Origin: Sulfurihydrogenibium subterraneum DSM 15120
GTDB taxonomy: Bacteria; Aquificota; Aquificia; Aquificales; Hydrogenothermaceae
DNA: 64,000 nucleotides
Assembly: GCF_000619805.1 (NCBI RefSeq)
Contig: NZ_JHUV01000013.1
Location: 18,124-82,123 of the forward strand
Reading direction: 5' to 3'
Shown here in pieces: positions 53,001 through 62,199 of this stretch. The notes below the pieces were generated by a model. It saw nothing but the letters and a program-made list of their open reading frames with translations, was not told the origin of the DNA and did no database searches. Both the position numbers and the translations under genes were made by a program. Position 1 is the first letter of the stretch; each line of letters starts with the position of its first letter.

Positions 53001-54530
53001 CTATTCCTCCTTTTCTTTGTAATTAAGTATTTTTGAACCTGGGAAAAGTTCTAACACTTTATCTACAATTTCATCTCTTTTCTTTTCTTTTTTTTTCTCC
53101 TTAGTCGGAGGACATGAAATAAATATATTTTTGTCAGGAAAGTATTTTTTTAGTGTGCTAAGATTTGAATTTAAAATTCCTTCTTGGTCTTTATCTTTTA
53201 ATTTTATGTAAATACCGTTTTCATCTTGGGTTATTTGAGCTTCTTTTATTATAACTGATATTACTTTCTCGTTTTTTATTATCTGAGATATTATCTTTTC
53301 TATTGATTGTTCTTCTTTTTCTTCTATTGATTGTTCTTCTTTTTCTTCTGCACTGTCCTTTGGTTTTTCTGCCAGAGTTTGAGAGGTTGGAGTTTTTTCT
53401 TCTTTAACTGAAGTTTGTTTTGATATTTGAATGTTTCCTGACAGAAGTTGCTGAATTGACTTTATAGAATCTAAATAGTTTAGCTTTAATACGTAAACTT
53501 GGTATATGTCTTTAGGGTTTATAAATGTTCTTGCTTCTGAAAATGCCTTGTTAAACATATCTTTTATGTAGATGAGAGATTTTAAGTCTTCTTGGGAAAA
53601 TATCTTGTCTTGGGAAAATATTTCGTCTGGATTTTCCACTACAAGGTTAATAAGGGATTTTTGAAGGTTTGTTAGAAGCTCTTTCCAAAATATGTTGACG
53701 TCATAGCCAAGGTCTTCAAGCTCGTCTAACAGTTTTATAAATGGTTGAACTTCTTGATTTTTTATGTAGTTTAATGCTTTTTTAACATAGTTTAAAGGGA
53801 CTATACCTAATATCTCTTCGACAGCTTTTATCGTTAGTCTTCCTTCTGAGTAAGTGACTGCCTGGTCTAAAAGACTTGCAGAGTCTCTCATTCCTCCTTC
53901 TAACTCTTGAGACAATAGCTCAATTGCTTGTTCTTCGTAAGGTATTTTTTCATTTTCTAATATTCTTATTAAGTATGCTTTAATCTGAGCTTTTGTAGGT
54001 GGTTTGAATAGAAAAACTTGGCATCTTGATTTTATTGTATCTGGTATTTTATACAGCTCCGTAGTTGCAAGAATAAAGATGTTTTTTGGTGGTGGTTCTT
54101 CTAAGGTTTTTAAAAGAGCGTTAAATGCCTCTTTTGTAAGCATGTGAGCTTCGTCTATTATATATATCTTGTACTTACCTTTTAAAGGCTGGTAGTTTAC
54201 GTTATCTCTGATGGTTCTTATATCGTCTATTCCACGGTTAGAAGCTGCGTCTATCTCGTACATATCTGGGAAAGAACCTTTTTCTATCTCTAAGCAGTTT
54301 TCACACTGGTTGCAGGGTTCATAATCTTGAGGATTAAGACAGTTTAAAGTTTTTGCAAGTATTCTGGCTATTGTAGTCTTTCCTACACCTCTCGACCCTG
54401 CAAATATGTAAGCGTGGGAAACTCTACCAAGTTTAACTGCATTTTTTAACGTCTTGACCACAAAATCCTGACCTATAACTTCTTTAAAAGACTTTGGTCT
54501 ATATTTTCTTGAAAATGCCTCGTAAGTCAA
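53001..54530 (-). CDS. dnaX: DNA polymerase III subunit gamma/tau
   Basis: A 509-residue clamp-loader ATPase. Walker A is GSRGVGKTT, a zinc module has four Cys (CLNPQ..CNQCENC), Walker B is IIDEAHML, and the sensor region includes KTLEEPPP. It loads the beta clamp. It is shorter than E. coli tau; the C-terminal part has a duplicated EEKEEQSI unit and an A9 run near codon 480. It starts with TTG, 7 bp after GGAG. Promoter TTGAAT-17-TATAAT upstream. Confidence 0.94.
   Translation of the reverse strand: MTYEAFSRKYRPKSFKEVIGQDFVVKTLKNAVKLGRVSHAYIFAGSRGVGKTTIARILAKTLNCLNPQDYEPCNQCENCLEIEKGSFPDMYEIDAASNRGIDDIRTIRDNVNYQPLKGKYKIYIIDEAHMLTKEAFNALLKTLEEPPPKNIFILATTELYKIPDTIKSRCQVFLFKPPTKAQIKAYLIRILENEKIPYEEQAIELLSQELEGGMRDSASLLDQAVTYSEGRLTIKAVEEILGIVPLNYVKKALNYIKNQEVQPFIKLLDELEDLGYDVNIFWKELLTNLQKSLINLVVENPDEIFSQDKIFSQEDLKSLIYIKDMFNKAFSEARTFINPKDIYQVYVLKLNYLDSIKSIQQLLSGNIQISKQTSVKEEKTPTSQTLAEKPKDSAEEKEEQSIEEKEEQSIEKIISQIIKNEKVISVIIKEAQITQDENGIYIKLKDKDQEGILNSNLSTLKKYFPDKNIFISCPPTKEKKKEKKRDEIVDKVLELFPGSKILNYKEKEE
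53088..53096 (-). other. A9 homopolymer in dnaX (possible slippage site)
   Basis: Nine A on the coding strand of dnaX, about 30 codons before the stop. Loss or gain of one A leads to a stop within roughly ten codons. Thermus dnaX uses an A9 run for transcriptional slippage; whether this one slips is unknown. Confidence 0.4.
53301..53348. repeat. Two tandem 24-bp repeats inside dnaX
   Basis: Two perfect back-to-back 24-bp copies, in frame, encoding a duplicated EEKEEQSI unit in the charged linker. The unit length keeps the frame. Confidence 0.85.
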
Positions 54531-54557
54531 GTTTAATCTCCAAAAAGTTATTAATTT

Positions 54558-54586
54558 ATTATATACTATAGCTTTTTTTAATTCAA
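54558..54586 (-). promoter_or_regulatory. Promoter of the dnaX-led run
   Basis: Leftward: TTGAAT (54581-54586), 17-bp spacer, perfect TATAAT (54558-54563). The start near 54551 gives a leader of about 20 nt with GGAG before the TTG codon. Confidence 0.65.
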
Positions 54587-54672
54587 AAACTTATTAATTA
54601 AAAAATAGCTCAATATCAAAATCTTTCAAATAAATCAGTAAAGAGCCTCTTTTATTTTCGATTAAACTTATC

Positions 54673-54678
54673 TATAAT
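54673..54678 (+). promoter_or_regulatory. TATAAT -10 box for rsmE
   Basis: Perfect TATAAT about 33 bp before the rsmE ATG. Only a weak TTTTAT-type -35 is seen 17 bp upstream. Confidence 0.4.
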
Positions 54679-54710
54679 AAGTAAAAATTTTATGTTTAGT
54701 AGAAGATTAA

Positions 54711-55421
54711 ATGAGCTATCCTTTATTTATCGGCAAGTTTGAAGATGATTTTTTAGTTTTGACAGACGAGGAGCTTCACCATGCGGTTAAGGTCAGGAGA
54801 CTGAAAGAAGGAGACAAAATAGAAGTTAACGACCTTCAAGGCAACATATACTTAGGGGAAATATTAAAAATTGAAAAAAACAAAGCATTTGTTAAACCTA
54901 TTAAAAATTTAGAAATTAAAACTCCAGAATACAAAATAACACTCTACCAGTGTATGCCAAATCAACTATCTAAAATAGATGATATAATTGAGCCTATATC
55001 TCAACTGGGAGTAGATAGATTTGTTCCAGTTTTATGCAAAAACTCTGCAGTAAAACAGTCTGATGTAGAAAAAAAGATACAAAAATGGGAAAAAATAGCC
55101 TTAAACTCTATAAAACAGTGTAGAAGACTTTATCCAGTAAGTATTGACAAACCTATAAAAATAAGTAATATTAATAGTTATGACGATTTAAAAGTTGTTT
55201 TTTATGAAAAAGAATACGCAAGAAAGACCAAAGATTTGATAGAAAAAAGTTATCAAAACTGCAGTATAGTTATTGGAAACGAAGGTGGTTTTGAAGAAGT
55301 TGAAATCAAAGAGTTAGTTAGTAAAGGATTTTTATCACTTAGTTTAGGAGACTATATATTAAAAATGGAAACTGCTATAATAGTAGGAATATGTCAAATA
55401 AAAATGATTTTAGAGAGGTGA
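54711..55421 (+). CDS. rsmE: 16S rRNA m3U1498 methyltransferase
   Basis: A 236-residue SPOUT enzyme. An N-terminal PUA-like part (LTDEELHHAVKVRRLKEGD) precedes the knotted SAM domain with VIGNEGGFEEVE and LGDYILKMETA. It methylates U1498 of 16S rRNA. It ends 5 bp before the next start. Confidence 0.95.
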   Translation: MSYPLFIGKFEDDFLVLTDEELHHAVKVRRLKEGDKIEVNDLQGNIYLGEILKIEKNKAFVKPIKNLEIKTPEYKITLYQCMPNQLSKIDDIIEPISQLGVDRFVPVLCKNSAVKQSDVEKKIQKWEKIALNSIKQCRRLYPVSIDKPIKISNINSYDDLKVVFYEKEYARKTKDLIEKSYQNCSIVIGNEGGFEEVEIKELVSKGFLSLSLGDYILKMETAIIVGICQIKMILER

Positions 55422-55426
55422 GAAAG

Positions 55427-55855
55427 ATGAAAAAAGTAGTAGCTTTAACACTTGCAGGTTCAATTTTACTGGCAAGCTGTGCTGAGCCTTACAGACCTTC
55501 TCAATCAACTTATGAAGGTGGACTAATAGGTGCAGTAACAGGTGCTACAGCAGGAGCAATATTAACAAGTGGAAACAAATGGAAAGGTGGCGTTATTGGT
55601 GGTGTAATCGGTGCAATTGCGGGAGCAACTATTGCAGAAATATCTAAAAGAGGTGCAGTAGAAGCAGTTCAATCCGGACAACCTGTAAGATATCAAACAG
55701 AAGACGGAAGAGGAGTTTACGAAGCTAAACCTTTAGGGTATGACGCAAAAACAAGATGTCATAAAGTCCAAGAAAAGATATATGAAAATGGAAAACTTGT
55801 AAAAGATCAAATTAAAGAGGTATGTGAATCTGAAAAAGTAGAACAAAAATATTAA
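55427..55855 (+). CDS. Glycine-zipper lipoprotein
   Basis: A 142-residue lipoprotein. The signal peptide ends in lipobox LLASC. The mature N-terminal part has a Gly/Ala zipper ([17 protein letters not shown], then [18 protein letters not shown]) like the 17-kDa antigen/SlyB family, thought to insert in the outer membrane. The tail is polar with two Cys. The ATG at 55427 follows GAGAGGTGAG and gives a proper signal sequence. Confidence 0.85.
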   Translation: MKKVVALTLAGSILLASCAEPYRPSQSTYEGGLIGAVTGATAGAILTSGNKWKGGVIGGVIGAIAGATIAEISKRGAVEAVQSGQPVRYQTEDGRGVYEAKPLGYDAKTRCHKVQEKIYENGKLVKDQIKEVCESEKVEQKY

Positions 55856-55865
55856 GGAGCTTTTT

Positions 55866-56843
55866 ATGGGCTTTCCTGTAAATAGGTATAGGAGACTAAG
55901 AAAAAACGAAAGTATTCGCCGTTTAATAAGAGAAACAACCCTTACAGTAGATGATTTTATTTACCCAATTTTCATTGAAGATGGGCAAAACATTAAGAAA
56001 GAAATACCTTCTATGCCCGGAATCTACAGATGGTCATTGGATAGAATCAATGAAGAACTTGATGAAGTAGTATCTCTCGGCATTCCAGCAGTTTTACTTT
56101 TTGGTATTCCTTCCCATAAAGATGAAGTGGGCTCTGACACTTGGAATGATGAAGGTATAATCCAGAGATCAATTAGACATATAAAAAAGAACTATCCAGA
56201 CCTTTATGTAATAACAGACGTATGTTTTTGTGAATACACATCCCACGGGCACTGTGGTGTCTTACACGACCATGATGTTGATAACGATTTAACTCTTGAA
56301 AATACAAGAAAACAAGTTATATCCCACGCAAAAGCGGGAGCTAATATGGTAGCTCCGTCCGGAATGATGGACGGAGTTGTAAAAACTATAAGACAAGCTC
56401 TTGACTCTGCTGGATTTTACGATATTCCTATAATGGCTTACTCTGCTAAATACGCTTCCTCTTACTATGGACCTTTTAGAGAAGCTGCTGACTCAACACC
56501 TGCATTTGGAGATAGAAGAACTTACCAGATGGATCCTGCAAACAGATTAGAAGCTCTTAGAGAAGTAGCCCTCGATATAGAAGAAGGAGCAGATATCGTA
56601 ATGGTTAAACCTGCTTTATCTTACTTAGATATAATAAGAGAGATAAGAAATAACTTTAACATTCCTCTGGCAGCTTACAACGTAAGTGGTGAGTACTCTA
56701 TAATAAAAGCAGCAGGAAAACTGGGATGGATAGACGAGAAAAAAGTGATGATGGAAACTTTAACCTCTATAAAAAGAGCTGGGTCTGACATAATAATCAC
56801 TTATTTTGCAAAAGAAGCTGCAAGAATACTAAAAAATGGATAA
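55866..56843 (+). CDS. hemB: Delta-aminolevulinic acid dehydratase
   Basis: A 325-residue HemB. The metal-binding [13 protein letters not shown] cluster, the two active-site lysines in [13 protein letters not shown] and [11 protein letters not shown], and the C-terminal region are all present. It condenses two 5-aminolevulinates to porphobilinogen. AAGGAG precedes the ATG. It overlaps the nuclease gene by 8 bp. Confidence 0.97.
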   Translation: MGFPVNRYRRLRKNESIRRLIRETTLTVDDFIYPIFIEDGQNIKKEIPSMPGIYRWSLDRINEELDEVVSLGIPAVLLFGIPSHKDEVGSDTWNDEGIIQRSIRHIKKNYPDLYVITDVCFCEYTSHGHCGVLHDHDVDNDLTLENTRKQVISHAKAGANMVAPSGMMDGVVKTIRQALDSAGFYDIPIMAYSAKYASSYYGPFREAADSTPAFGDRRTYQMDPANRLEALREVALDIEEGADIVMVKPALSYLDIIREIRNNFNIPLAAYNVSGEYSIIKAAGKLGWIDEKKVMMETLTSIKRAGSDIIITYFAKEAARILKNG

Positions 56844-57732
56844 AAAACTTTTACTTATAGACGGGTCTTCTTATTTATACAGAGCTTACTATGCTCTTCC
56901 ACCTCTTACGGCTCCTGATGGAACGCCAACAGGTGCAATTTATGGATTTGTGAGAATGTTATTAAAACTCTTGTCTACTTTTAACACTCCTTATGTTGCA
57001 GTCGTTTTTGACCGTCCAGAAAAAACAGTAAGACACGAAATATACAAAGAGTATAAAGCTACAAGAAAGGAAACCCCAAACGACCTTCAAATCCAGATTC
57101 CAAAAATAAAAGAGATAATTAAACTTTTAGGAATAAAAATATTAGAAATACCCGGATACGAAGCTGACGATATTATAGCTACTTTAGCGAAAAAAGCAGA
57201 AAATCTTGGTTTTGAAGTTATTATAGTAACTCCAGACAAAGATATGAACCAGCTTATAGACCAGCATATAAAAATATTTAACCCAATGAAAGAAGAAATA
57301 GTAGATAATCAAAAAGTTAGTGAAAAATACGGAGTTAGTCCTCAGCAGTTTATAGATTACTTAATTCTTGTAGGAGACAGTATAGATAATATTCCCGGAA
57401 TAAAAGGAGTAGGACCTAAAACAGCAGCTTTATTGCTTCAAGAGTTTGGAAGTATAGACAAAATATTAGAAAATAAAGATAAGTTAAAAGGAAAACTAAA
57501 AGAAAGTTTTACAGCTGTATCAAAACAAGACGTAGAATTGAGTAAAGCTTTAGTAAAATTACATCAAGATATTGACATTCCGCTGGAATTAGAATCGTTA
57601 AAAAAAGATAAACCTGATTTGGTAAAATTAAAAGAAATTTTTGAAAAATTAGGATTTAAATCATTGATAAAAGAGATAGATAAACCTAATTTAGAAAAAA
57701 AACAGCAAATAACGCAAAAAAGTTTATTCTAA
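56836..57732 (+). CDS. Stand-alone 5'-3' exonuclease (PolA N-terminal type)
   Basis: A 298-residue FEN/5'-nuclease equal to the N-terminal domain of DNA polymerase [50 protein letters not shown] and the helix-3-turn-helix [14 protein letters not shown]. It removes RNA primers and flaps. No polymerase domain follows, so PolA functions are split, as known in Aquifex. It overlaps nth by 1 bp. Confidence 0.93.
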   Translation: MDKKLLLIDGSSYLYRAYYALPPLTAPDGTPTGAIYGFVRMLLKLLSTFNTPYVAVVFDRPEKTVRHEIYKEYKATRKETPNDLQIQIPKIKEIIKLLGIKILEIPGYEADDIIATLAKKAENLGFEVIIVTPDKDMNQLIDQHIKIFNPMKEEIVDNQKVSEKYGVSPQQFIDYLILVGDSIDNIPGIKGVGPKTAALLLQEFGSIDKILENKDKLKGKLKESFTAVSKQDVELSKALVKLHQDIDIPLELESLKKDKPDLVKLKEIFEKLGFKSLIKEIDKPNLEKKQQITQKSLF

Positions 57733-58367
57733 TGGCTACTTTTACAGAAAAAGACTTAATAGAAAGATTAAAAAAACACTATCCACAACCTTGGATAGAT
57801 TTAAAGTTTGAAAACCCTTACCAATTAACAGTTGCAACTATTTTAGCAGCACAATCTACAGACAAAAAAGTAAATCAAATAACACCTATTTTCTTCAAAA
57901 AGTTTCCTACACCTCAAGACGTTGCAAAAGCACATTTGGAAGAGATAGAAGAGATAATTAAATCGGTAAACTACTATAAAAGAAAAGCAAAATTAATTAA
58001 AGAATGTTGTCAAAAAGTTGTCCAAGAGTTTGAAGGAAAAATCCCAGATAATATGGAAGACATTTTAAAACTTCCGGGGATTGGAAGAAAAACTGCAAGT
58101 GTAATTTTAGTAAATGCATTTAACATACCAGCTATAGTTGTAGATACTCACGTTATTAGGGTAGCAGTCAGTAGACTTAAAATATCAAATGGAAAAACTC
58201 CTGAAAAAATAGAAAAAGATTTAGCGAAATTTTTTTCAAAAGAAAATTGGATTTACATATCAAAAGCTTTAGTTTTGTTTGGAAGGTATATATGTACCGC
58301 TAAAAATCCAAAATGTAAAGAATGCTATCTTGTAGATATATGCCCTTACGAAAAAAAGAACCTGTGA
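57732..58367 (+). CDS. nth: Endonuclease III
   Basis: A 211-residue base-excision DNA glycosylase/AP lyase. The helix-hairpin-helix LPGIGRKTASVIL has the catalytic Lys, and VVDTHVIRV has the catalytic Asp. The 4Fe-4S motif C-x6-C-x2-C-x5-C closes the protein (CTAKNPKCKECYLVDIC). It repairs oxidised pyrimidines. Confidence 0.96.
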   Translation: MATFTEKDLIERLKKHYPQPWIDLKFENPYQLTVATILAAQSTDKKVNQITPIFFKKFPTPQDVAKAHLEEIEEIIKSVNYYKRKAKLIKECCQKVVQEFEGKIPDNMEDILKLPGIGRKTASVILVNAFNIPAIVVDTHVIRVAVSRLKISNGKTPEKIEKDLAKFFSKENWIYISKALVLFGRYICTAKNPKCKECYLVDICPYEKKNL

Positions 58368-58376
58368 GGTGGTAAG

Positions 58377-59354
58377 ATGGAAAAAGTAATTCCTGTAATT
58401 GAAAGACTAAAAAGAGAAGAAAAAGATATACTTATATTTACTCACGAAAATCCTGACGGAGATGGAATTGGCAGTATGATAGCTCTTTATCTATTTTTAA
58501 AAAAGTTGTGTAAAAATGTAACTATGGCAATGAAAGACGATATTCCATACATTTACAACTTTTTACCTTCTGTAAACGAGATAAAAAAACTACCGATAAA
58601 TCATAAATTTTCAGTAGCTATTCTTGTAGATGCAGCCCATAGAAGAAGGTCTGGAACAGAAGTGCAAGCACATGAACTTATCAGAATAGACCATCATGTT
58701 GGAGGAGAGTTTGAGAGTATATACGATTGTATAGATGATTACAGCCCTTCAACTACAGCTTTAGTTGCAGAGATACTTAGGAACTGGGATGAATCCCTGA
58801 TAGATAAAGATATAGCAACCTGCCTTTACACTGGACTTATTACAGATACAGGATCTTTCAAATACAATAACACAACATCAAAAACCTTTGAGATAGCCAA
58901 GTTTTTAACAGAAAAAGGAGCTGACCCTTATTACATATCAAAGATGATTTTTGAAAGAAATAAACTAAACGTAATGCTGCTCCTTCAAAAAACTTTATCA
59001 ACACTACAGTTATACAATAATAATCAGATTGCTGTTTTGACAGTGTTTAGAGATTTTTTAAATGAAACACAAACAACAGAGGAAGACACAGAAGGCTTTG
59101 TAAACTTTGCAAGAAGTATAGAGAGTGTTAAAGTTGCAGTTATTATGATTCAAAGAGAAGATTTAAAAACTTGGAGAGTATCTTTAAGAGGAAAAGGTGA
59201 GGTTGACGTTCAAGAAATTGCAAAATACTTTGGCGGTGGAGGACACAAAGACGCAGCAGGATGTAGAATAATAGGAGACTATGAAAAGGTAAGAGAAAGT
59301 CTAATTGAGAAGATATCAGAAAAGATAATTAAGAAAGTGAAAACTATTAATTAA
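58377..59354 (+). CDS. nrnA: NrnA-like DHH phosphoesterase (nanoRNase / pAp phosphatase)
   Basis: A 325-residue DHH-DHHA1 protein. Metal ligands lie in HENPDGDGIGS, LVDAA, RIDHH and DTGSF; the DHHA1 part has GGGGHKDAAG. It degrades short RNAs and/or 3'-phosphoadenosine 5'-phosphate. Its stop lies 2 bp from the stop of the convergent gene. Confidence 0.9.
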   Translation: MEKVIPVIERLKREEKDILIFTHENPDGDGIGSMIALYLFLKKLCKNVTMAMKDDIPYIYNFLPSVNEIKKLPINHKFSVAILVDAAHRRRSGTEVQAHELIRIDHHVGGEFESIYDCIDDYSPSTTALVAEILRNWDESLIDKDIATCLYTGLITDTGSFKYNNTTSKTFEIAKFLTEKGADPYYISKMIFERNKLNVMLLLQKTLSTLQLYNNNQIAVLTVFRDFLNETQTTEEDTEGFVNFARSIESVKVAVIMIQREDLKTWRVSLRGKGEVDVQEIAKYFGGGGHKDAAGCRIIGDYEKVRESLIEKISEKIIKKVKTIN

Positions 59355-59356
59355 AA

Positions 59357-60262
59357 TTATTGTTTAGATTCTTTTTCAAATTTCTTTACCGAAATTTCTG
59401 ACCTTGTACCTAAAAATACATAAATACCTAAAGATATCAAAACAAAACCAACAGATACAATTATACCTATTGAGTAGATTAATTTTGAAGGGTCTGAAAT
59501 TGTAAATTTAAACACAAGCATTAATGCCTCAATAGATATAGCTATAATTATAGATGCTAAAAATCTTGTTAAAGTTTTTCTAATCTCAGAATGTCTTCTT
59601 GGATCTTTATATAAAAGAACTTCTTCTTCAAAAATCGTTTTTGATAAATCAAATATTGCAATAGCAAGTGTAAAGAGGATTACAGATTTAAAAATGTGCT
59701 CTGGATTTGAATCTATAACAAAGAGATTTAAACTACCCCATAAAGCAAGTTTAACACTTATAAATCCTAAGAAAATACTGAAAATTGTATAAAATACTTT
59801 TGTAACTTTCTCAAATCTATCTTTTGCATAAAAATACTTATCAGAATGCAAAAGTGCTATTAAGTCTATATCAAAACATAGTATTTTTTTTATTGACTCA
59901 TTTTCATCTTTTATAGGAATTGCGATTGTAGCGGTTACTTCTGAACTGGATAAAGATCTGTAAGGTTTTGTTACTATACATTTTTTCTCCTTGATTGCTT
60001 CTAAGAAGTAAGGTCTTGAGGATCTGTCCGCACCTTTTCCAAATCTGGTTATTCTTTTTGCATATAAAGGATTTATAACATTATCTATTATCTGAATTCC
60101 TGCATTATCTAAAACATAAAAAAGTTCTATGAAAGGGAATGAAACAAAAAGATTTTCGTGAAATAATTCATCTTCATAATTTTCGTATCTTTCTACAAAA
60201 TTTTTAAGCTCATCACATAAAATATTTTTCATTTCACTTAAAATAAGTTCAAACTTTTCCAT
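59357..60262 (-). CDS. Cache/PDC-like sensor fused to a four-helix membrane domain
   Basis: A 301-residue protein without signal peptide. A helical start is followed by a PDC/Cache-like sensor region (about 45-140: ELFYVLDNAGIQIIDNV, ADRSSRPYFLEAIKEKK, TATIAIPIKDEN, KKILCFDIDL). Four membrane helices follow (FYTIFSIFLGFISVKLAL, FKSVILFTLAIAIFDLS, FLASIIIAISIEALMLVF and a last one near residue 265), then a short charged tail. Because the sensor comes first with no helix before it, it should face the cytoplasm, which is unusual for Cache domains. No output domain is present. A sigma-54-type promoter lies upstream and it diverges from glnB-amtB, so a nitrogen-related role is inferred. Confidence 0.75.
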   Translation of the reverse strand: MEKFELILSEMKNILCDELKNFVERYENYEDELFHENLFVSFPFIELFYVLDNAGIQIIDNVINPLYAKRITRFGKGADRSSRPYFLEAIKEKKCIVTKPYRSLSSSEVTATIAIPIKDENESIKKILCFDIDLIALLHSDKYFYAKDRFEKVTKVFYTIFSIFLGFISVKLALWGSLNLFVIDSNPEHIFKSVILFTLAIAIFDLSKTIFEEEVLLYKDPRRHSEIRKTLTRFLASIIIAISIEALMLVFKFTISDPSKLIYSIGIIVSVGFVLISLGIYVFLGTRSEISVKKFEKESKQ

Positions 60263-60297
60263 ACTTTGATACCTCGTGAAATTTTTATCTTTTATAT

Positions 60298-60315
60298 AGG
60301 CAAAATTTATGCCAA
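60298..60315 (-). promoter_or_regulatory. Sigma-54-type promoter for the membrane sensor gene
   Basis: Leftward TTGGCATAAATTTTGCCT: the invariant GG and GC are separated by exactly 10 bp, fitting TGGCAc-N5-TTGC. The predicted start near 60288 leaves a 26-nt leader with GAGG before the ATG at 60262. Confidence 0.65.
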
Positions 60316-60385
60316 CTTTTTATAGGTATAAAAGATTAAGAATTTATTTTCTATGCATTAAAATATAACTTTCACCTCATAAAGT

Positions 60386-60402
60386 TGCATAAAAAGAATG
60401 CA
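60386..60402. promoter_or_regulatory. NtrC-like activator dyad between two sigma-54 promoters
   Basis: TGCAT-N7-ATGCA, 17 bp, with the same spacing as the enteric NtrC site TGCAC-N7-GTGCA. Its centre at 60394 is about 109 bp upstream of the predicted glnB start and about 106 bp upstream of the predicted divergent start. An ATGCAT half-site lies at 60353-60358. Confidence 0.5.
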
Positions 60403-60476
60403 TTAAAAAGGAAGGATTGTATAAGTAAATAAGATACTGTTTTTAAAAATTCTTATTTTTAAATTACTTAATATAA

Positions 60477-60494
60477 TTGGCATATTTATTGATT
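60477..60494 (+). promoter_or_regulatory. Sigma-54-type promoter for glnB-amtB
   Basis: TTGGCATATTTATTGATT: the -24 GG is followed after 10 bp by GA instead of the usual GC. The -24 half is identical to that of the divergent promoter. The start near 60503 gives a 27-nt leader with GGAGG. A TATAAT at 60472-60477 is an alternative sigma-70 element. Confidence 0.5.
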
Positions 60495-60517
60495 AATTAT
60501 TTTTAGGTATTAAATGA

Positions 60518-60868
<351 letters not shown>

Positions 60869-60887
60869 AAAATTAGGAGGTGCTGTA

Positions 60888-62177
60888 ATGAAAAAATTAA
60901 CTTTTATGTTAGGGATGTTTATTCCGATTTTAACATTTGCTAACGAAGTACAAAAAATTGACTCTGGAAATACTGCTTGGATGATTGTTGCTACTGCATT
61001 AGTTATGCTTATGACTCCCGCAGGTTTAGCTTTATTTTATGGTGGTATGACAAGGTCTAAGAATATTCTTAACACTATTGCTATGAGCTTCTTGGCATAC
61101 TGTATTGCGTCTATTATCTGGATTTTTTGGGGGTATACACTAGCTTTTGGAACAGATATATTTGGAATAATTGGGAGTTTAGAGCATTTCTTTTTAATGG
61201 GCATATCTGTAAATGATATATGGTCAACAGGAAATATACCAACGCTACTTTTTGTTGTTTTTCAGATGACTTTTGCAGCAATTACAGTTGCATTAATGAG
61301 TGGTGCGATTATAGAAAGAGTAAAGTTTCAATTTTGGTTATTATTTGTAGTTTTTTGGCTTACTTTTGTTTATTCTCCAATCGCTCATTGGGTATGGGGA
61401 GGGGGATTTTTATTTAAGTTAGGTGCTTTAGATTTTGCAGGTGGAACAGTAGTTCACATAAACGCTGGTATTGCTGGTTTAGTTTTGGCTTTACTGATAG
61501 GAAAGAGAAAAGACTATGGAAAAAAAGTAATTTTACCTTCTTCAGTAGTTCTTACAGTATTGGGAGCTGTTTTACTATGGTTTGGATGGTTTGGATTTAA
61601 TGCAGGTAGTGAGCTTGCAGCTGATGGTATCGCAGCAAATGCATTTTTAGTTACTAACACTGCAGCTGCATTAGGTGCTATATCATGGATGATAACAGAA
61701 TGGATAATTTACAAAAAACCTACACTCCTTGGAGTTGCTTCTGGAGTTGTTGCTGGTTTGGTAGCTATAACACCCGCAGCTGGTTTTGTTGATGTATTTG
61801 GTAGTGTAGTCATAGGTATTATATCTGGGATAATTGGTTTTATAGGTGTATTCTGGCTTAAAAAGAAATTAGGATACGATGATTCTTTAGATACATTTGG
61901 AGTCCATGCTTTAAACGGTATATGGGGAGCTATTGCAACAGGTATTTTTGCAAATCCTTCGGTTAACCCTGCAGGAAAAGGATTACTTTATGGCAATTTA
62001 ACTCAAGTTTTAATCCAAATAGAAGCTGTTTTAGTAACAATTGTCTATACTGCAATTTTGACAGGGATACTGTATTTTGTAGTATCGTTAATTACAAAAG
62101 GTGCAAGAGTAGATGACGAGTCAGAAACAGCAGGACTTGATGAAACTATTCACGGAGAAAGAGGATTTGAACTTTAA
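60888..62177 (+). CDS. amtB: Ammonium transporter AmtB
   Basis: A 429-residue Amt channel with an N-terminal signal sequence (FIPILTFA-NEV) and eleven expected helices. The twin pore histidines lie in GGTVVHINAG and FGVHALNG, and AGLALFYGGM is the family start. It conducts ammonia into the cell and is gated by PII. GGAGG lies 8 bp before the ATG; the porin gene follows after 22 bp. Confidence 0.97.
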   Translation: MKKLTFMLGMFIPILTFANEVQKIDSGNTAWMIVATALVMLMTPAGLALFYGGMTRSKNILNTIAMSFLAYCIASIIWIFWGYTLAFGTDIFGIIGSLEHFFLMGISVNDIWSTGNIPTLLFVVFQMTFAAITVALMSGAIIERVKFQFWLLFVVFWLTFVYSPIAHWVWGGGFLFKLGALDFAGGTVVHINAGIAGLVLALLIGKRKDYGKKVILPSSVVLTVLGAVLLWFGWFGFNAGSELAADGIAANAFLVTNTAAALGAISWMITEWIIYKKPTLLGVASGVVAGLVAITPAAGFVDVFGSVVIGIISGIIGFIGVFWLKKKLGYDDSLDTFGVHALNGIWGAIATGIFANPSVNPAGKGLLYGNLTQVLIQIEAVLVTIVYTAILTGILYFVVSLITKGARVDDESETAGLDETIHGERGFEL

Positions 62178-62199
62178 TAAATTTTTAGGAGGTGCTATT

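Noticed and set aside
61220..61417. ORF inside amtB in another frame
   Set aside because: Overlaps highly conserved membrane segments and has no start signal.
62113..62199. Porin start inside amtB
   Set aside because: The extension is charged, destroys the signal peptide, and the ATG at 62200 has its own GGAGG.
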